Below are positions 8,415 through 16,399 of a stretch of DNA of 64,000 bases, one piece after another. The notes under the pieces are model-generated. The model saw only the letters and a list, made by a program, of their open reading frames with translations, did no database searches and had not been told where the DNA came from. Both the position numbers and the translations under genes were made by a program. Source of the stretch: Deltaproteobacteria bacterium (GTDB lineage Bacteria > Myxococcota > Kuafuiibacteriia > Kuafuiibacteriales > Kuafuiibacteriaceae). How positions within the stretch are numbered: the first letter of the stretch is position 1; every line of letters begins with the position of its first letter. Location: assembly GCA_020632995.1 (NCBI GenBank), contig JACKEN010000012.1, positions 1-64,000 of the forward strand. The letters are read 5' to 3'.

Positions 8415-10052
8415 CTACCGAGTGACCTTCGTCAGCGCCTCTTCGATCTCCTTCTTGCCGCAGCGCCGCCGAGCCGCCTCGCGCTCGAGCGCGGGCACCG
8501 CGCGGGGGTCGGCGAGATCGATGAGCCGCTCCACGTACCACATGCGGATGTTGCAGGTGCGGGTGTTGTTGTCTTCCAGCTGGCCGGCCAGGTAGTCGAC
8601 CCGATCGAGGTCGGCGAAGCTGCCGATGCGCTCCAGCCCCTCGTAGGCGGTGCGTCGGACCGGCCACGGGGTGGCCTTGCGGGCCACGTGCGCCAACAGC
8701 GGCGCCGCCTCCTTGCCGCCGTAGCGGGCGAGGTGCGCGACCATCGACTCCAGGTTCGGGTCGTCGGACTCCACCATGGACCGCACGCTGAGCGCGAAGT
8801 GGGCGTCGCCCGCCACCTCCGAGCCCAGCTCCAGCGCCTTCTGATAGCTCAGCACCGCGTCGCGCACGTCGTGGCGGGCGAAGTCGACGTTCCCCATCCA
8901 CAGGTGCACCCGCGCGTCGCGGGGGTTCGCGTCGAGGAGGCGGTGTGCAAGCTCGGTTGCTTCGTCGAGGTCGCCCTTGGCCACCGCGGCCTGCAGGGGC
9001 TCGAGGTCGGGGCGGGACAGGGCCCCGATCGCCACCGCCGCGATGACCACCACTGCCGCCGCCGCCGCCACCCAGCGCACGGTGCGGTTGGGCCGCTTGA
9101 CCAGCGCGACCTCGGCCATCGACAGCTCGGTCTCGGGCACCTTGTTCTGCCGGCAGGCGGTGATCGCCTTCCTGAAGGCGCGCGCGTCCTGGTGCCGGTC
9201 GCGCGGGTGCTTCGAGAGCCCCTTCTTGAGCACCACCTGCAGCGCGCCGGCGTTCCACCCGCTCGCGTACGGGAGCTCGAAGTGCGGCTCCATCGTGACC
9301 TGCTTGCCGAGGACCTCGGCCGCGCTGTTCCCGTCGAAGAGCACCGCCCCGGTGAGGACCTCGGTGAGCATCACCGCCACCGAGTACAGATCGGAGCGGT
9401 GGTCCACCGGCTCACCGCTCGCCTGCTCGGGGGACATGTAGCGCGGGGTCCCGAAGATGGCGCCGGCCTGGGTGATGCGCGGGTGCCCCTCCGGGCGCAG
9501 GAGCACCGCGAGGCCGAAGTCGAGGATCTTCACCTCGTCCTCGCCCTCGCGCTCCACCAACATGAGGTTGTCGGGCTTCAGGTCGCGGTGCACCACCCCG
9601 CGCGCGTGGGCGTGCTCGAGCGCGCGCAAGACCTGTTGCATCAAGGCGATGGCGCGGTCGAAGGAGACCTCGTCCGCGCTGAGCATCGAGAGCTGCCGCC
9701 CGCGCACCAGCTCCATCACCATGTAGGGCGCGCCGATCTCGGTGCTCCCGAAGTCGGTGACCTGCACGATGCTCGGGTGCTCGAGGCGGGCGGTGGAGCG
9801 GGCCTCGCGGTTGAAGCGCTCCCGGAGCGCGGGCGACAGGCCCATCTCGGGGTGCAGCACCTTCAGGGCCATCTGCCGCCCGATGCCGAGGTGCTCGGCG
9901 AGGTACACCGTGCCCATGGCGCCGCGGCCCAGGATCGAGAGGACCTGATAGCGCCCGTCGATGACGGTCCCCGGCGGCAGGGTCTGGTGCAAGGCGTCGG
10001 ACACCGGCGCGGGTAGAGTACCCAACAGATCTACGGATGTGCAGGGGGTCAT
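8415..10052 (-). CDS. Hanks-type Ser/Thr protein kinase with TM helix and C-terminal repeats
   Basis: 545 aa. The N-terminal kinase domain (about 30-300) has the Gly loop LGRGAMGTVY, the lysine in MALKVLHPE, HRDLKPDN and DFG, followed by GTPRYMSPEQA. A transmembrane helix (VAAAAAVVVIAAVAIGAL, near residue 340) is followed by a TPR-like region (EATELAHRLLDANPRDARV). The last ~140 residues look like helical repeats. All catalytic residues are kept. It starts 16 nt after the lipoprotein gene, so the two are probably cotranscribed and the lipoprotein may act in the same pathway. Confidence 0.93.
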   Translation of the reverse strand: MTPCTSVDLLGTLPAPVSDALHQTLPPGTVIDGRYQVLSILGRGAMGTVYLAEHLGIGRQMALKVLHPEMGLSPALRERFNREARSTARLEHPSIVQVTDFGSTEIGAPYMVMELVRGRQLSMLSADEVSFDRAIALMQQVLRALEHAHARGVVHRDLKPDNLMLVEREGEDEVKILDFGLAVLLRPEGHPRITQAGAIFGTPRYMSPEQASGEPVDHRSDLYSVAVMLTEVLTGAVLFDGNSAAEVLGKQVTMEPHFELPYASGWNAGALQVVLKKGLSKHPRDRHQDARAFRKAITACRQNKVPETELSMAEVALVKRPNRTVRWVAAAAAVVVIAAVAIGALSRPDLEPLQAAVAKGDLDEATELAHRLLDANPRDARVHLWMGNVDFARHDVRDAVLSYQKALELGSEVAGDAHFALSVRSMVESDDPNLESMVAHLARYGGKEAAPLLAHVARKATPWPVRRTAYEGLERIGSFADLDRVDYLAGQLEDNNTRTCNIRMWYVERLIDLADPRAVPALEREAARRRCGKKEIEEALTKVTR

Positions 10053-10068
10053 CGATCTCCAACTGCGG

Positions 10069-11067
10069 TTATTGGATCAATGTGGCCTCGACCAGGTACG
10101 CCCGGTATGCGGCCGAGTAGCCGTCCGCCAGCTCGGGGAGGTCCAGGCAGGACGCAGGGGCATCGGGGTCGGGGGGCGCCATGGGGGGCACGTGTGCACA
10201 CACCCCCACGCAGCCGTCGTAGCAGGCGGTGACGCTCCGGTCCGGGCCCCGCTCCACGCGCTCGAGGCCGTCGCGGTCGAGGTCGACATCCGGGCTCCCC
10301 AGCAGCCCGGCGAGCAGATCCAGCAGGTTGTCCTCGGGGCCATTGCAGAACGGGGCGCCGACCCCCACGCAGCCTACCGCGGTCCGGGCGAACCCGGCCG
10401 ACACCGCGCCGCCCATGGTCACCTCGACCAGGCCCGGGATATCACCCTGCAGGGCCAGTTGCACCCGCGCCCGGTCCAGGCGGCCGGTGCCGGGGCCGAA
10501 GCCGAGGGGGAGCCAGAGCTGCCCTTCGCCCACCGACAGCACCTGCCCCGCCACCAGCCGCGCCGCCACCCGGGTCGCGGGCTGAGCGGTGAGGGGGTCG
10601 AAGGACTCGGGGGCGGGCCGGAACCGACAGCACTTCTCGCCCGTGAAGGGCGACCCGAAGTCGTTCCCGGTCCATGGGGGATCGTCCTCATCCAGCACCG
10701 GGTAGATCTTCACGGTGACCCGCGGGTCTTCCCACCAGCCGGGGTCGTCCAGCCCCGCCACCTCCACCATGAGGCGCAGGGAGCCCTGCACGATCGCCTC
10801 GCGGTGCGTGTCCTCGACGTAATAGTAGAGCTCCCCGAGCAGGTTGTCTTGACAGGTCCAGTCCTCGCAGCGGCCGTCGAGCTCGAACTCGAGCCCCGAG
10901 CGGAGCAGCTCCAGGCTCGACATGATGAAGGTGAGGCCGGTCCCCGGCGGGTCGTCCCAGCCATCGCTCGCGTCCGCGACCCCGGGCGGGGGGACGTCCT
11001 CAGGGGGGATGCACCCCGCCACGAGGAGGGCCGCGATGCAGCCCCAGGCCCAGGATCCGCGCAGCAT
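10069..11067 (-). CDS. Hypothetical lipoprotein
   Basis: 332 aa with a type II signal peptide; the lipobox LVAGC puts the lipidated Cys at residue 19. The mature part is rich in Asp, Pro and Cys and looks beta-rich. Two segments, GCVGVGAPFCNGPEDNLLDLL and, later, CYDGCVGVCAHVPP, resemble the Cys-rich short repeats of myxobacterial surface lipoproteins. No named domain is recognised. It lies just upstream of the membrane kinase gene, so an envelope sensing partnership is possible. About 30 bp separate it from the divergent pseudouridine synthase gene. Confidence 0.75.
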   Translation of the reverse strand: MLRGSWAWGCIAALLVAGCIPPEDVPPPGVADASDGWDDPPGTGLTFIMSSLELLRSGLEFELDGRCEDWTCQDNLLGELYYYVEDTHREAIVQGSLRLMVEVAGLDDPGWWEDPRVTVKIYPVLDEDDPPWTGNDFGSPFTGEKCCRFRPAPESFDPLTAQPATRVAARLVAGQVLSVGEGQLWLPLGFGPGTGRLDRARVQLALQGDIPGLVEVTMGGAVSAGFARTAVGCVGVGAPFCNGPEDNLLDLLAGLLGSPDVDLDRDGLERVERGPDRSVTACYDGCVGVCAHVPPMAPPDPDAPASCLDLPELADGYSAAYRAYLVEATLIQ

Positions 11068-11097
11068 CCCGAGATCCTACCCCGCCCCCGGCCCCGC

Positions 11098-11799
11098 ATG
11101 TATACCGGCGCGGTGGAGGTGCTCTACCAGAGCCCGGCGGTGGTGGTGGTGAACAAGCCGGCCGGCGTCTCGGTGCACCGCGGCTGGTCCGAGGAGCGCT
11201 ACCCGATGCTCCAGCGGGTCCGCGACGCGATGGGCACCCGGGTCTACGCCGCCCACCGCCTGGACCGCGCCACCAGCGGGGCGCTCGCCTTCGCCCTCGC
11301 CCCCGAGTTCGCCGCCCCCATGGCCCTGGCTTTTCGAGAGGGCGCGGTCGACAAGCGCTACCTGGCCCTGGTCCGGGGCACCACGCCGGAGGCGGGCGAC
11401 ATCGACCACCCCGTCCCCAAGACCCGCGGTGGCCTCCGGGTCCCCGCCCAGACCGGCTTCAGGCGCTGGGCGGTGGTGATCGGGGGCCCGTCCGAGCGCA
11501 GCTACAGCCTGGTGCTCGCCCACCCCCGCACCGGCCGGCTCCACCAGATCCGGCGCCACTTCAAGCACCTCAGCCACCCCCTGGTCGGCGACGTCCGCTA
11601 CGGCAAGGGGGACATCAACCGCTGGTTCCGCGACGCGGTGGGCCTGCACCGCCTGGCGTTGCACGCCCGGGGTCTGGCGTTCGTCGACCCCGCCACCGGG
11701 GCCCGGGTGGAGGTCCTGGCCCCGCTCCCGCCCGACCTGGCGGGGCCGCTCGAGGCCCTGGGGGTCTCCCCGGAGCTGCTCACCCGGACCCCCTTCTGA
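11098..11799 (+). CDS. truC: RluA-type pseudouridine synthase (TruC-like)
   Basis: 233 aa. It has the RluA-family motifs: VVVNKPAGVSVH at the N-terminus, the catalytic Asp in AAHRLDRATSG and the RLHQIRRHFKHL motif. There is no S4 domain. Length and motifs fit tRNA pseudouridine-65 synthase TruC best, which modifies the tRNA acceptor/T-stem junction; RluA paralogues are an alternative. The ATG at 11098 is used; a GTG at 11113 is also possible. Divergent from the lipoprotein gene. Confidence 0.85.
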   Translation: MYTGAVEVLYQSPAVVVVNKPAGVSVHRGWSEERYPMLQRVRDAMGTRVYAAHRLDRATSGALAFALAPEFAAPMALAFREGAVDKRYLALVRGTTPEAGDIDHPVPKTRGGLRVPAQTGFRRWAVVIGGPSERSYSLVLAHPRTGRLHQIRRHFKHLSHPLVGDVRYGKGDINRWFRDAVGLHRLALHARGLAFVDPATGARVEVLAPLPPDLAGPLEALGVSPELLTRTPF

Positions 11800-11858
11800 G
11801 CCCGAGAGCGCAGAAAGGCGTTGCGCCCGACCCCGAGAAGGCGCGATTTTCCGGCCCC

Positions 11859-12863
11859 ATGACCGAGCTCGAGCCCGCAGTGGACGATCTCCGCGGCACC
11901 TTCGTGCCCGCCACCGTCACCGGCCTCACCGACATGCACGTGTCGGTGAGCCTGCCTGGCGGCGTCGAGGGGCTGATCCCCCGCTCCGACTTCGGTCGGG
12001 TCGAGGGCGAGCCCGCCGCCGTCGGCGACGCGTTCGAGGTCTACGTGGAGCAGGAGAGCGGCGAGCGCTACCTGGTCTCGCGCGACAAGGCGCTCCGCAT
12101 GGCGGGCCTGAACGCGCTCGAGAAGCTGCACGCCGACGACGCGGTCATCGAGGGCGAGGTGGTCTCCGCCACCCAGGGCGGCTTCGCGGTCGACATCGGG
12201 GTGCGGGCCTTCTGCCCCGCTTCGCAGATCAGCTTGCGCCCGGTGCGCGACCCCGACGAGCTCCTCGGGCAGACCTTCCGCTTCAAGATCATCCGCTTCC
12301 AGAAGGCGCGGCAGAACATCGTGCTGTCGCGGCGCGCGCTCCTAGAGCGGGAGCAGGACAAGACCTTCGGCCGCCTGAAGGTCGGCGCCCTGGTCGAGGG
12401 CACCGTCCGCCGCTTCGCCGAGTTCGGCGCGTTCGTCGACATCGGCGGGGTCGAGGGCCTCCTCCACGTCGGCGACATGAGCTGGGGCCGGGTCTCGAAG
12501 CCGGGCGAGGTGGTCTCGATCGGCCAGGAGCTCACCCTCAAGGTGCTGCGCTTCGACAAGAAGGCCAAGCGCATCTCGCTCGGCCTCCGCCAGTGCCAGG
12601 ACGACCCGTGGCTCGGCGTGCCGGCCAAGTACACCGAGGGCACCCGCGTGAAGGGCCTGGTGGTGAGCAAGACCGACTTCGGCTGCTTCATCGAGGTCGA
12701 GCCCGGGGTCGAGGGCCTGGTCCACTCCACCGGCCCCATGGTCACCGCCACCGCCAAGAAGGTGCTCGACAAGACCGACATCGGCGACGAGCTCGAGGCC
12801 CGCGTCCTGGACGTGGACCAGGGCCAAAAGCGCATGTCCCTCGCCCTCTTCGAGGCCGAGTGA
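11859..12863 (+). CDS. Protein with four S1 RNA-binding domains (RpsA-like)
   Basis: 334 aa made almost entirely of four S1 OB-fold domains, starting near residues 8, 93, 177 and 262. The third is canonical (VEGTVRRFAEFGAFVDIGG, VEGLLHVGDMSW). It is shorter than the six-domain ribosomal protein S1 of E. coli but similar to short S1 homologues. The expected role is RNA binding in translation initiation or RNA turnover. The next gene begins with a GTG overlapping this stop by 4 nt, so the two are translationally coupled. Confidence 0.88.
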   Translation: MTELEPAVDDLRGTFVPATVTGLTDMHVSVSLPGGVEGLIPRSDFGRVEGEPAAVGDAFEVYVEQESGERYLVSRDKALRMAGLNALEKLHADDAVIEGEVVSATQGGFAVDIGVRAFCPASQISLRPVRDPDELLGQTFRFKIIRFQKARQNIVLSRRALLEREQDKTFGRLKVGALVEGTVRRFAEFGAFVDIGGVEGLLHVGDMSWGRVSKPGEVVSIGQELTLKVLRFDKKAKRISLGLRQCQDDPWLGVPAKYTEGTRVKGLVVSKTDFGCFIEVEPGVEGLVHSTGPMVTATAKKVLDKTDIGDELEARVLDVDQGQKRMSLALFEAE

Positions 12864-13339
12864 TCCTCGCGCCGCCCTTCACGTTCCGCCTCGACGACGG
12901 CTTCACCCCGGTCTCCCTCGGCAACCTGGCTTGCGAGCTCACGGTCGAGGACCTCGATCGGCGCCTCGCGGTGTCTGCGCTCCCCGGCGGCGCCCCCCTG
13001 GCCTCGTGGCTCCTCGCCCGGCTGGAGCGCCTCTCGGGAGGGCTGGGGCTGGCGCCCGACGGGGAGGATGAGGTCGAGGATGGGCTCTGGATCCTCGACT
13101 TCGTGGTGGAGGAGGCCGGCCAGCCGGTGGCGAAGGTGCAGCTCCAGGCCGGCGCGATCGGGGCGGGCCTGTTGGGCGTGGTGCGGGCTCCCGACGACGC
13201 GGCCCGCCTGGTCGACGCGCTGGTGGCGGCGCTGACCGCGGCGCCGGACGAGGTGGCCGCCTGCCGGACCCGGGTGGTGTGCCCGCGCACCGGGGCGGCG
13301 GCGGTGTACGGCTTCGACGGGATTCGGTTCTTGAGTTAG
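12860..13339 (+). CDS. Conserved hypothetical protein coupled to the S1-domain gene
   Basis: 159 aa from the GTG at 12860, whose GTGA overlaps the stop of the S1-domain gene. No signal or membrane segment. It shows alternating beta strands and helices (GLWILDFVVEEAG, AKVQLQAGAIGAGLLGVVRAP) and two Cys near the end (VAACRTRVVCPRTGA). I do not recognise a family. Coupling to an S1-domain gene suggests a cytoplasmic RNA- or translation-related role, which is inference from position only. Confidence 0.65.
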   Translation: MILAPPFTFRLDDGFTPVSLGNLACELTVEDLDRRLAVSALPGGAPLASWLLARLERLSGGLGLAPDGEDEVEDGLWILDFVVEEAGQPVAKVQLQAGAIGAGLLGVVRAPDDAARLVDALVAALTAAPDEVAACRTRVVCPRTGAAAVYGFDGIRFLS

Positions 13340-13348
13340 CTTGCCGGC

Positions 13349-14905
13349 GTGCGGTGGTTCGTTCGCGGTGACGTCGACGGCTTCTTCGGGCTCGCGCTCG
13401 ACAACCTGGTCCAGCTCCTCCTGATCGACGCGCTGTGCCGCTACGTCTTGGGCTTTCCGCCCGAGCTGGTGGCGGGGCGGGTGCTCCCGGGCGCCGCGGT
13501 CTCGCTCCTGGTCGGCAACCTGTATTACGCCCGCCAGGCAAGGAAGGTTGCGGCGGCGGAGGGGCGCGACGACGTGTGTGCGCTCCCCTACGGCATCAAC
13601 ACCGTCTCGCTGTTCGCCTACGTGTTCCTGGTGATGCTCCCGGCCAAGCTCACGGCTGAGAAGCTCGGGGTGGCGGACCCGGCCCGGGTGGCCTGGCGGG
13701 CCGGGTTGATCGCGTGCCTCGGCTCCGGCCTCATCGAGCTGGGCGGGGCCTTCGTGGCCGAGCGCCTCCGAAAGGCGGCGCCTCGGGCCGCGCTGTTGTC
13801 GACCCTGGCCGGCATCGCCCTCGGGTTCATCTCCCTGGGGTTCTTGTTCCGCGCCTTCGCCAACCCGGTGGTGGGCCTGTCGACCTTCGGGGTGGTGATC
13901 CTGGTGTACTTCGGGCGCGTTCGCTTCAAGGGAGGGCTCCCGGGCGGCCTGGTGGCGGTGATGCTCGGCACCGCGTTGGCGTGGGGCACCGGCGTCGCCC
14001 CCGCAACCCCGGTTGCGCCGGGCGGGCAGGGGTTGTTCCTGCCGGTGCCGGTGCTCGGCGAGATCCTGGCCGGCCTCTCGGAGCTGGAGTGGGCCTACAT
14101 CTCGATCATCGTGCCGATGGGCCTGTTCAACGTCATCGGGTCCCTCCAGAACATCGAGTCGGCCGAGGCGGCGGGCGACCGCTTCCCCACCGCGCCGTCC
14201 CTCGCGGTGAACGGCGTGGGCACGGTGCTCGCCGCTGCGTTCGGCTCGTGCTTCCCGACGACGATCTACATCGGCCACCCCGGCTGGAAGGGCATGGGCG
14301 CTCGCGCCGGCTACTCGGTGCTGAACGCGGTCTTCTGCACGTTGGTCATCGTGAGCGGCACGTTGGGCCTGGTCGCGTGGGCGGTGCCGGTGGACGCGGC
14401 GATGGCCATCGTCCTGTGGATCGGCGTCGTCATCACCGCCCAGGCCTTCAGCGCCATCCCCAAGCACCACGCCCCGGCCGCGGTCATCGGCATCCTCCCC
14501 GGCGTCGGCGCGTGGGGGGCGCTGATGGCCAAGAACGGGCTGCGCGCGGCGGGCTACGGTACGCCGGACGGGCCGCCCTTCACGGAGGCGATCATCGCGA
14601 GGTTCGCGGCGAGCGACACGTGGATCGGCGGGGCGTTCGCGTTGGAGCAGGGCTTCATCCTGGTCGCGATGGTGTTGTCGGCTGCCACGGTGGAGGTGAT
14701 CGAGCGGCGCTTCTCTCGGGCGGCGCTGTGGATGTTCGCGGCGGCGGGGTTGAGCGCGACCGGGTTGATCCATGCGTATCGCTTCACGCCGGGGGACGTG
14801 GTGGGGCAGCTGGCGCCGGCTTGGCCTTTTGCTGTCGCTTACGCGGTGGTGGGGGTGGTGTTCTTGGTGGCGCCCTACATCACGGTGGAGGATGTGGGGC
14901 ATTGA
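13349..14905 (+). CDS. NCS2-family-like purine/xanthine/uracil permease
   Basis: 518 aa from a GTG, with about 12-14 hydrophobic helices. The layout (GDVDGFFGLALDNLVQLLL, the helix-pair region LPYGINTVSLFAYVFL, and SLQNIESAEAAGDRFPTAPS with its acidic residues) matches bacterial nucleobase permeases of the NCS2/AzgA type, which import purines or uracil with protons. The region GSCFPTTIYIGHPGWKGMGARAGYS resembles the substrate-site segment of that group. It is 9 nt after the previous gene. After the stop codon the same frame runs through a 15-bp tandem repeat (see repeat entry), which is unusual. Confidence 0.8.
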   Translation: MRWFVRGDVDGFFGLALDNLVQLLLIDALCRYVLGFPPELVAGRVLPGAAVSLLVGNLYYARQARKVAAAEGRDDVCALPYGINTVSLFAYVFLVMLPAKLTAEKLGVADPARVAWRAGLIACLGSGLIELGGAFVAERLRKAAPRAALLSTLAGIALGFISLGFLFRAFANPVVGLSTFGVVILVYFGRVRFKGGLPGGLVAVMLGTALAWGTGVAPATPVAPGGQGLFLPVPVLGEILAGLSELEWAYISIIVPMGLFNVIGSLQNIESAEAAGDRFPTAPSLAVNGVGTVLAAAFGSCFPTTIYIGHPGWKGMGARAGYSVLNAVFCTLVIVSGTLGLVAWAVPVDAAMAIVLWIGVVITAQAFSAIPKHHAPAAVIGILPGVGAWGALMAKNGLRAAGYGTPDGPPFTEAIIARFAASDTWIGGAFALEQGFILVAMVLSAATVEVIERRFSRAALWMFAAAGLSATGLIHAYRFTPGDVVGQLAPAWPFAVAYAVVGVVFLVAPYITVEDVGH

Positions 14906-14911
14906 GCGGAG

Positions 14912-15001
14912 GGCTCGGAGGTCGAGGGCTCGGAGGTTGAGGGGGCGGAGGTTGAGGGGGCGGAGGTTGAAGGTTCGGAGGTCGAGGGCTCGGAGGTCGA
15001 G
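14912..15001 (+). repeat. Six 15-bp tandem repeats directly after the permease stop
   Basis: Six imperfect copies of a 15-bp unit (typical copy GGCTCGGAGGTCGAG) begin 7 nt after the permease stop. Read in the permease frame, they encode EVEG followed by Ser or Ala in each copy. Differences between copies are mostly synonymous in that frame (GTC/GTT, GGC/GGG/GGT, GAG/GAA); the one replacement is Ser/Ala. That pattern suggests the repeat was, or still is, read as protein. Confidence 0.8.
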
Positions 15002-15055
15002 GGCGCTTCGCTTCCGGGGCCGAGGCCTTCCCCGCTCTGGGGGACCGGCGTTAGG

Positions 15056-15190
15056 GGGCGCTTTGGCGTCGAAGACCGTGGTTGCGCCTTCTTGGGGGCC
15101 CCGTGCGGGTGAGCTTCGCGCGACCTTGGTAGTGCCCCAAAGTCCCCCTCCGGGGGAAGACCTCGTCCCCTCCCGCTCCGCTCGCGCCTC
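15056..15190 (+). repeat. Dispersed direct repeat, copy A
   Basis: This copy shares a perfect 68-bp block (15120-15187) with copy B at 16216-16283, and similar flanking sequence upstream (shared GAAGACCGTGG/GCAGACCGTGG and GCCTTCTTGGGGG). It contains an imperfect CCCCCTCCGGGGG dyad. The two copies are about 1.1 kb apart in the same orientation. Confidence 0.85.
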
Positions 15191-15511
15191 TGCTCGGTCA
15201 GGCGCCGCTCTTGGGGCGTCGCTCAGTGGACGCCGCTCAGTGGGCGCCGACCGCATGGCGACGCGCCCAACAGCTCGGCTTGGCTACCGGCCGAGACGCG
15301 GAGGTAGGTCATCGCGATCGTGCTGGCGCGTCGCCAGGCGGCGACCCGAAGCCATTCGCATCGGTCTGAGTCGAGGCAGCCCTCTCCACCGCGGCCAGAA
15401 CCACAACTTGGCCCCAGCTCCAACACCTCGATTTCGGCGTGGCGCAAGCTCGACGGGAACTCCGAATTCGCGAGGTGCACCGAACGCGCTGCTGTCCCAG
15501 AGGTCGGCGCG

Positions 15512-15790
15512 CTATGGCTCCTTGGCTTGCCCTGGCTTTCGCATCTTCTCGAGCGCTCGTTCTTCGATCTCGCGGATCCGCTCCGCCACGATTGCAGGCA
15601 TCGGCTCCTCGGCCGGCCTCAAGGTTCGACTGTCGGGGCACAGGCTCTCGAGTCGAGCAAGGTCGTCCCTCGTCATCTGCTTGACGACGAAGACAAGTTC
15701 ACTTTCGCGCTCGTGGAGCGAGCCTTCGTCCGGAGGCTCCCCGAACCACACCTCGTGGATGGCGCGAAGAATGTGCTTCGGTACGCTCAT
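15512..15790 (-). CDS. Small hypothetical protein (orphan, with a decayed relative at 0.7 kb)
   Basis: 92 aa, soluble, with many charged residues. N-terminal half: MSVPKHILRAIHEVWFGEPP, then a Glu-rich stretch. The C-terminal ~27 residues form a probable amphipathic helix (IVAERIREIEERALEKMRK) ending GQAKEP. No signal peptide, no recognised family. It lies between two copies of a direct repeat, and a 3' fragment of a relative survives at 721-795, so the gene seems to move or duplicate. Some small genes of this kind are antitoxins or immunity proteins, but nothing here proves that. Confidence 0.55.
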   Translation of the reverse strand: MSVPKHILRAIHEVWFGEPPDEGSLHERESELVFVVKQMTRDDLARLESLCPDSRTLRPAEEPMPAIVAERIREIEERALEKMRKPGQAKEP

Positions 15791-16149
15791 GCGCGCACAA
15801 CTATACTAGCCGAAGTCGACATGCATGCGAACCGAGATCCGGCGGGGCATCCGCGCGCGCGGCCGAACGGTCCTGTCGGTCCAGCAACGACATACGCATA
15901 TCCGCCGCAGGCACTTGGCCAGCGAGCTACGAGGTCGGCCCGAGAGGATGCGCCCGCACTTGCGCCCGCGGGCTCGCCGGTCGACGGGAATGCCAGCTTG
16001 GAGCGGGATGCAGGGAATCGACCGACTTGGACCTACTACTTCCTATTCCTTCGCTTCAGTGTACGCCTGTAGTCCTCGAACCGCAGCTTGGCGATGACCG
16101 CGCGGTCGAGGCTCCGCGCGACGAGCCCCTCGGGCTTGCCGCCCGCGGG

Positions 16150-16290
16150 GCGCCTTGGCTTCGCAGACCGTGGCTCCGCCTTCTTGGGGGACCGACCCGT
16201 ACGGCTTCGCCTCGAGCGACCTTGGTAGTGCCCCAAAGTCCCCCTCCGGGGGAAGACCTCGTCCCCTCCCGCTCCGCTCGCGCTTCGCTG
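16150..16290 (+). repeat. Dispersed direct repeat, copy B
   Basis: Second copy of the repeat, with the perfect block at 16216-16283 matching 15120-15187. It lies 110 bp before the DUF3800 gene. Together the two copies flank the small gene at 15512-15790, as expected for homologous recombination sites or for two insertions of one small element. Confidence 0.85.
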
Positions 16291-16380
16291 AGGCGGGTGC
16301 CGAAGCGTAGGTCTACTCGTGGCGCCGCGTCCCCGCGATGGCCCAAAATTGGGTAGAAGTTCTCCACGGCTTGGGCCAAC

Positions 16381-16396
16381 GGGGTAAATTGACCCC
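16381..16396. promoter_or_regulatory. Dyad just upstream of the DUF3800 start
   Basis: GGGGT-AAATTG-ACCCC is a perfect 5-bp dyad ending 3 nt before the ATG at 16400. It could be an operator or a hairpin over the start; short dyads also arise by chance. Confidence 0.25.
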
Positions 16397-16399
16397 GAG

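Larger units (their letters stand above)
14906..15511. other. Intergenic accessory region with repeats
   Basis: About 600 bases without a convincing gene. It starts with a 15-bp tandem repeat (14912-15001), then carries the first copy of a ~135-bp dispersed direct repeat (15056-15190). From about 15225 to 15480 a minus-strand open frame reads protein-like in part, but I cannot assign it and treat it as non-coding or remnant DNA. Confidence 0.5.
15791..16399. other. Intergenic region between the small gene and the DUF3800 gene
   Basis: About 610 bases with no convincing intact gene. It holds copy B of the direct repeat. On the minus strand, 16036-16146 translates to a protein-like basic stretch (EGLVARSLDRAVIAKLRFED and RRTLKRRNRK, then a stop) that may be the 3' remnant of a lost gene. 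A GGGGT-6-ACCCC dyad lies just before the DUF3800 start. Confidence 0.45.

Noticed and set aside
12068..15256. 1062-codon minus-strand open frame across the S1 and permease genes
   Set aside because: Antisense to three good genes with low-complexity translation.
15223..15480. Minus-strand frame with a segment faintly like a tyrosine recombinase end (AMTYLRVSAG)
   Set aside because: Too short, and no other integrase motif (Arg, His-x-x-Arg) is visible.
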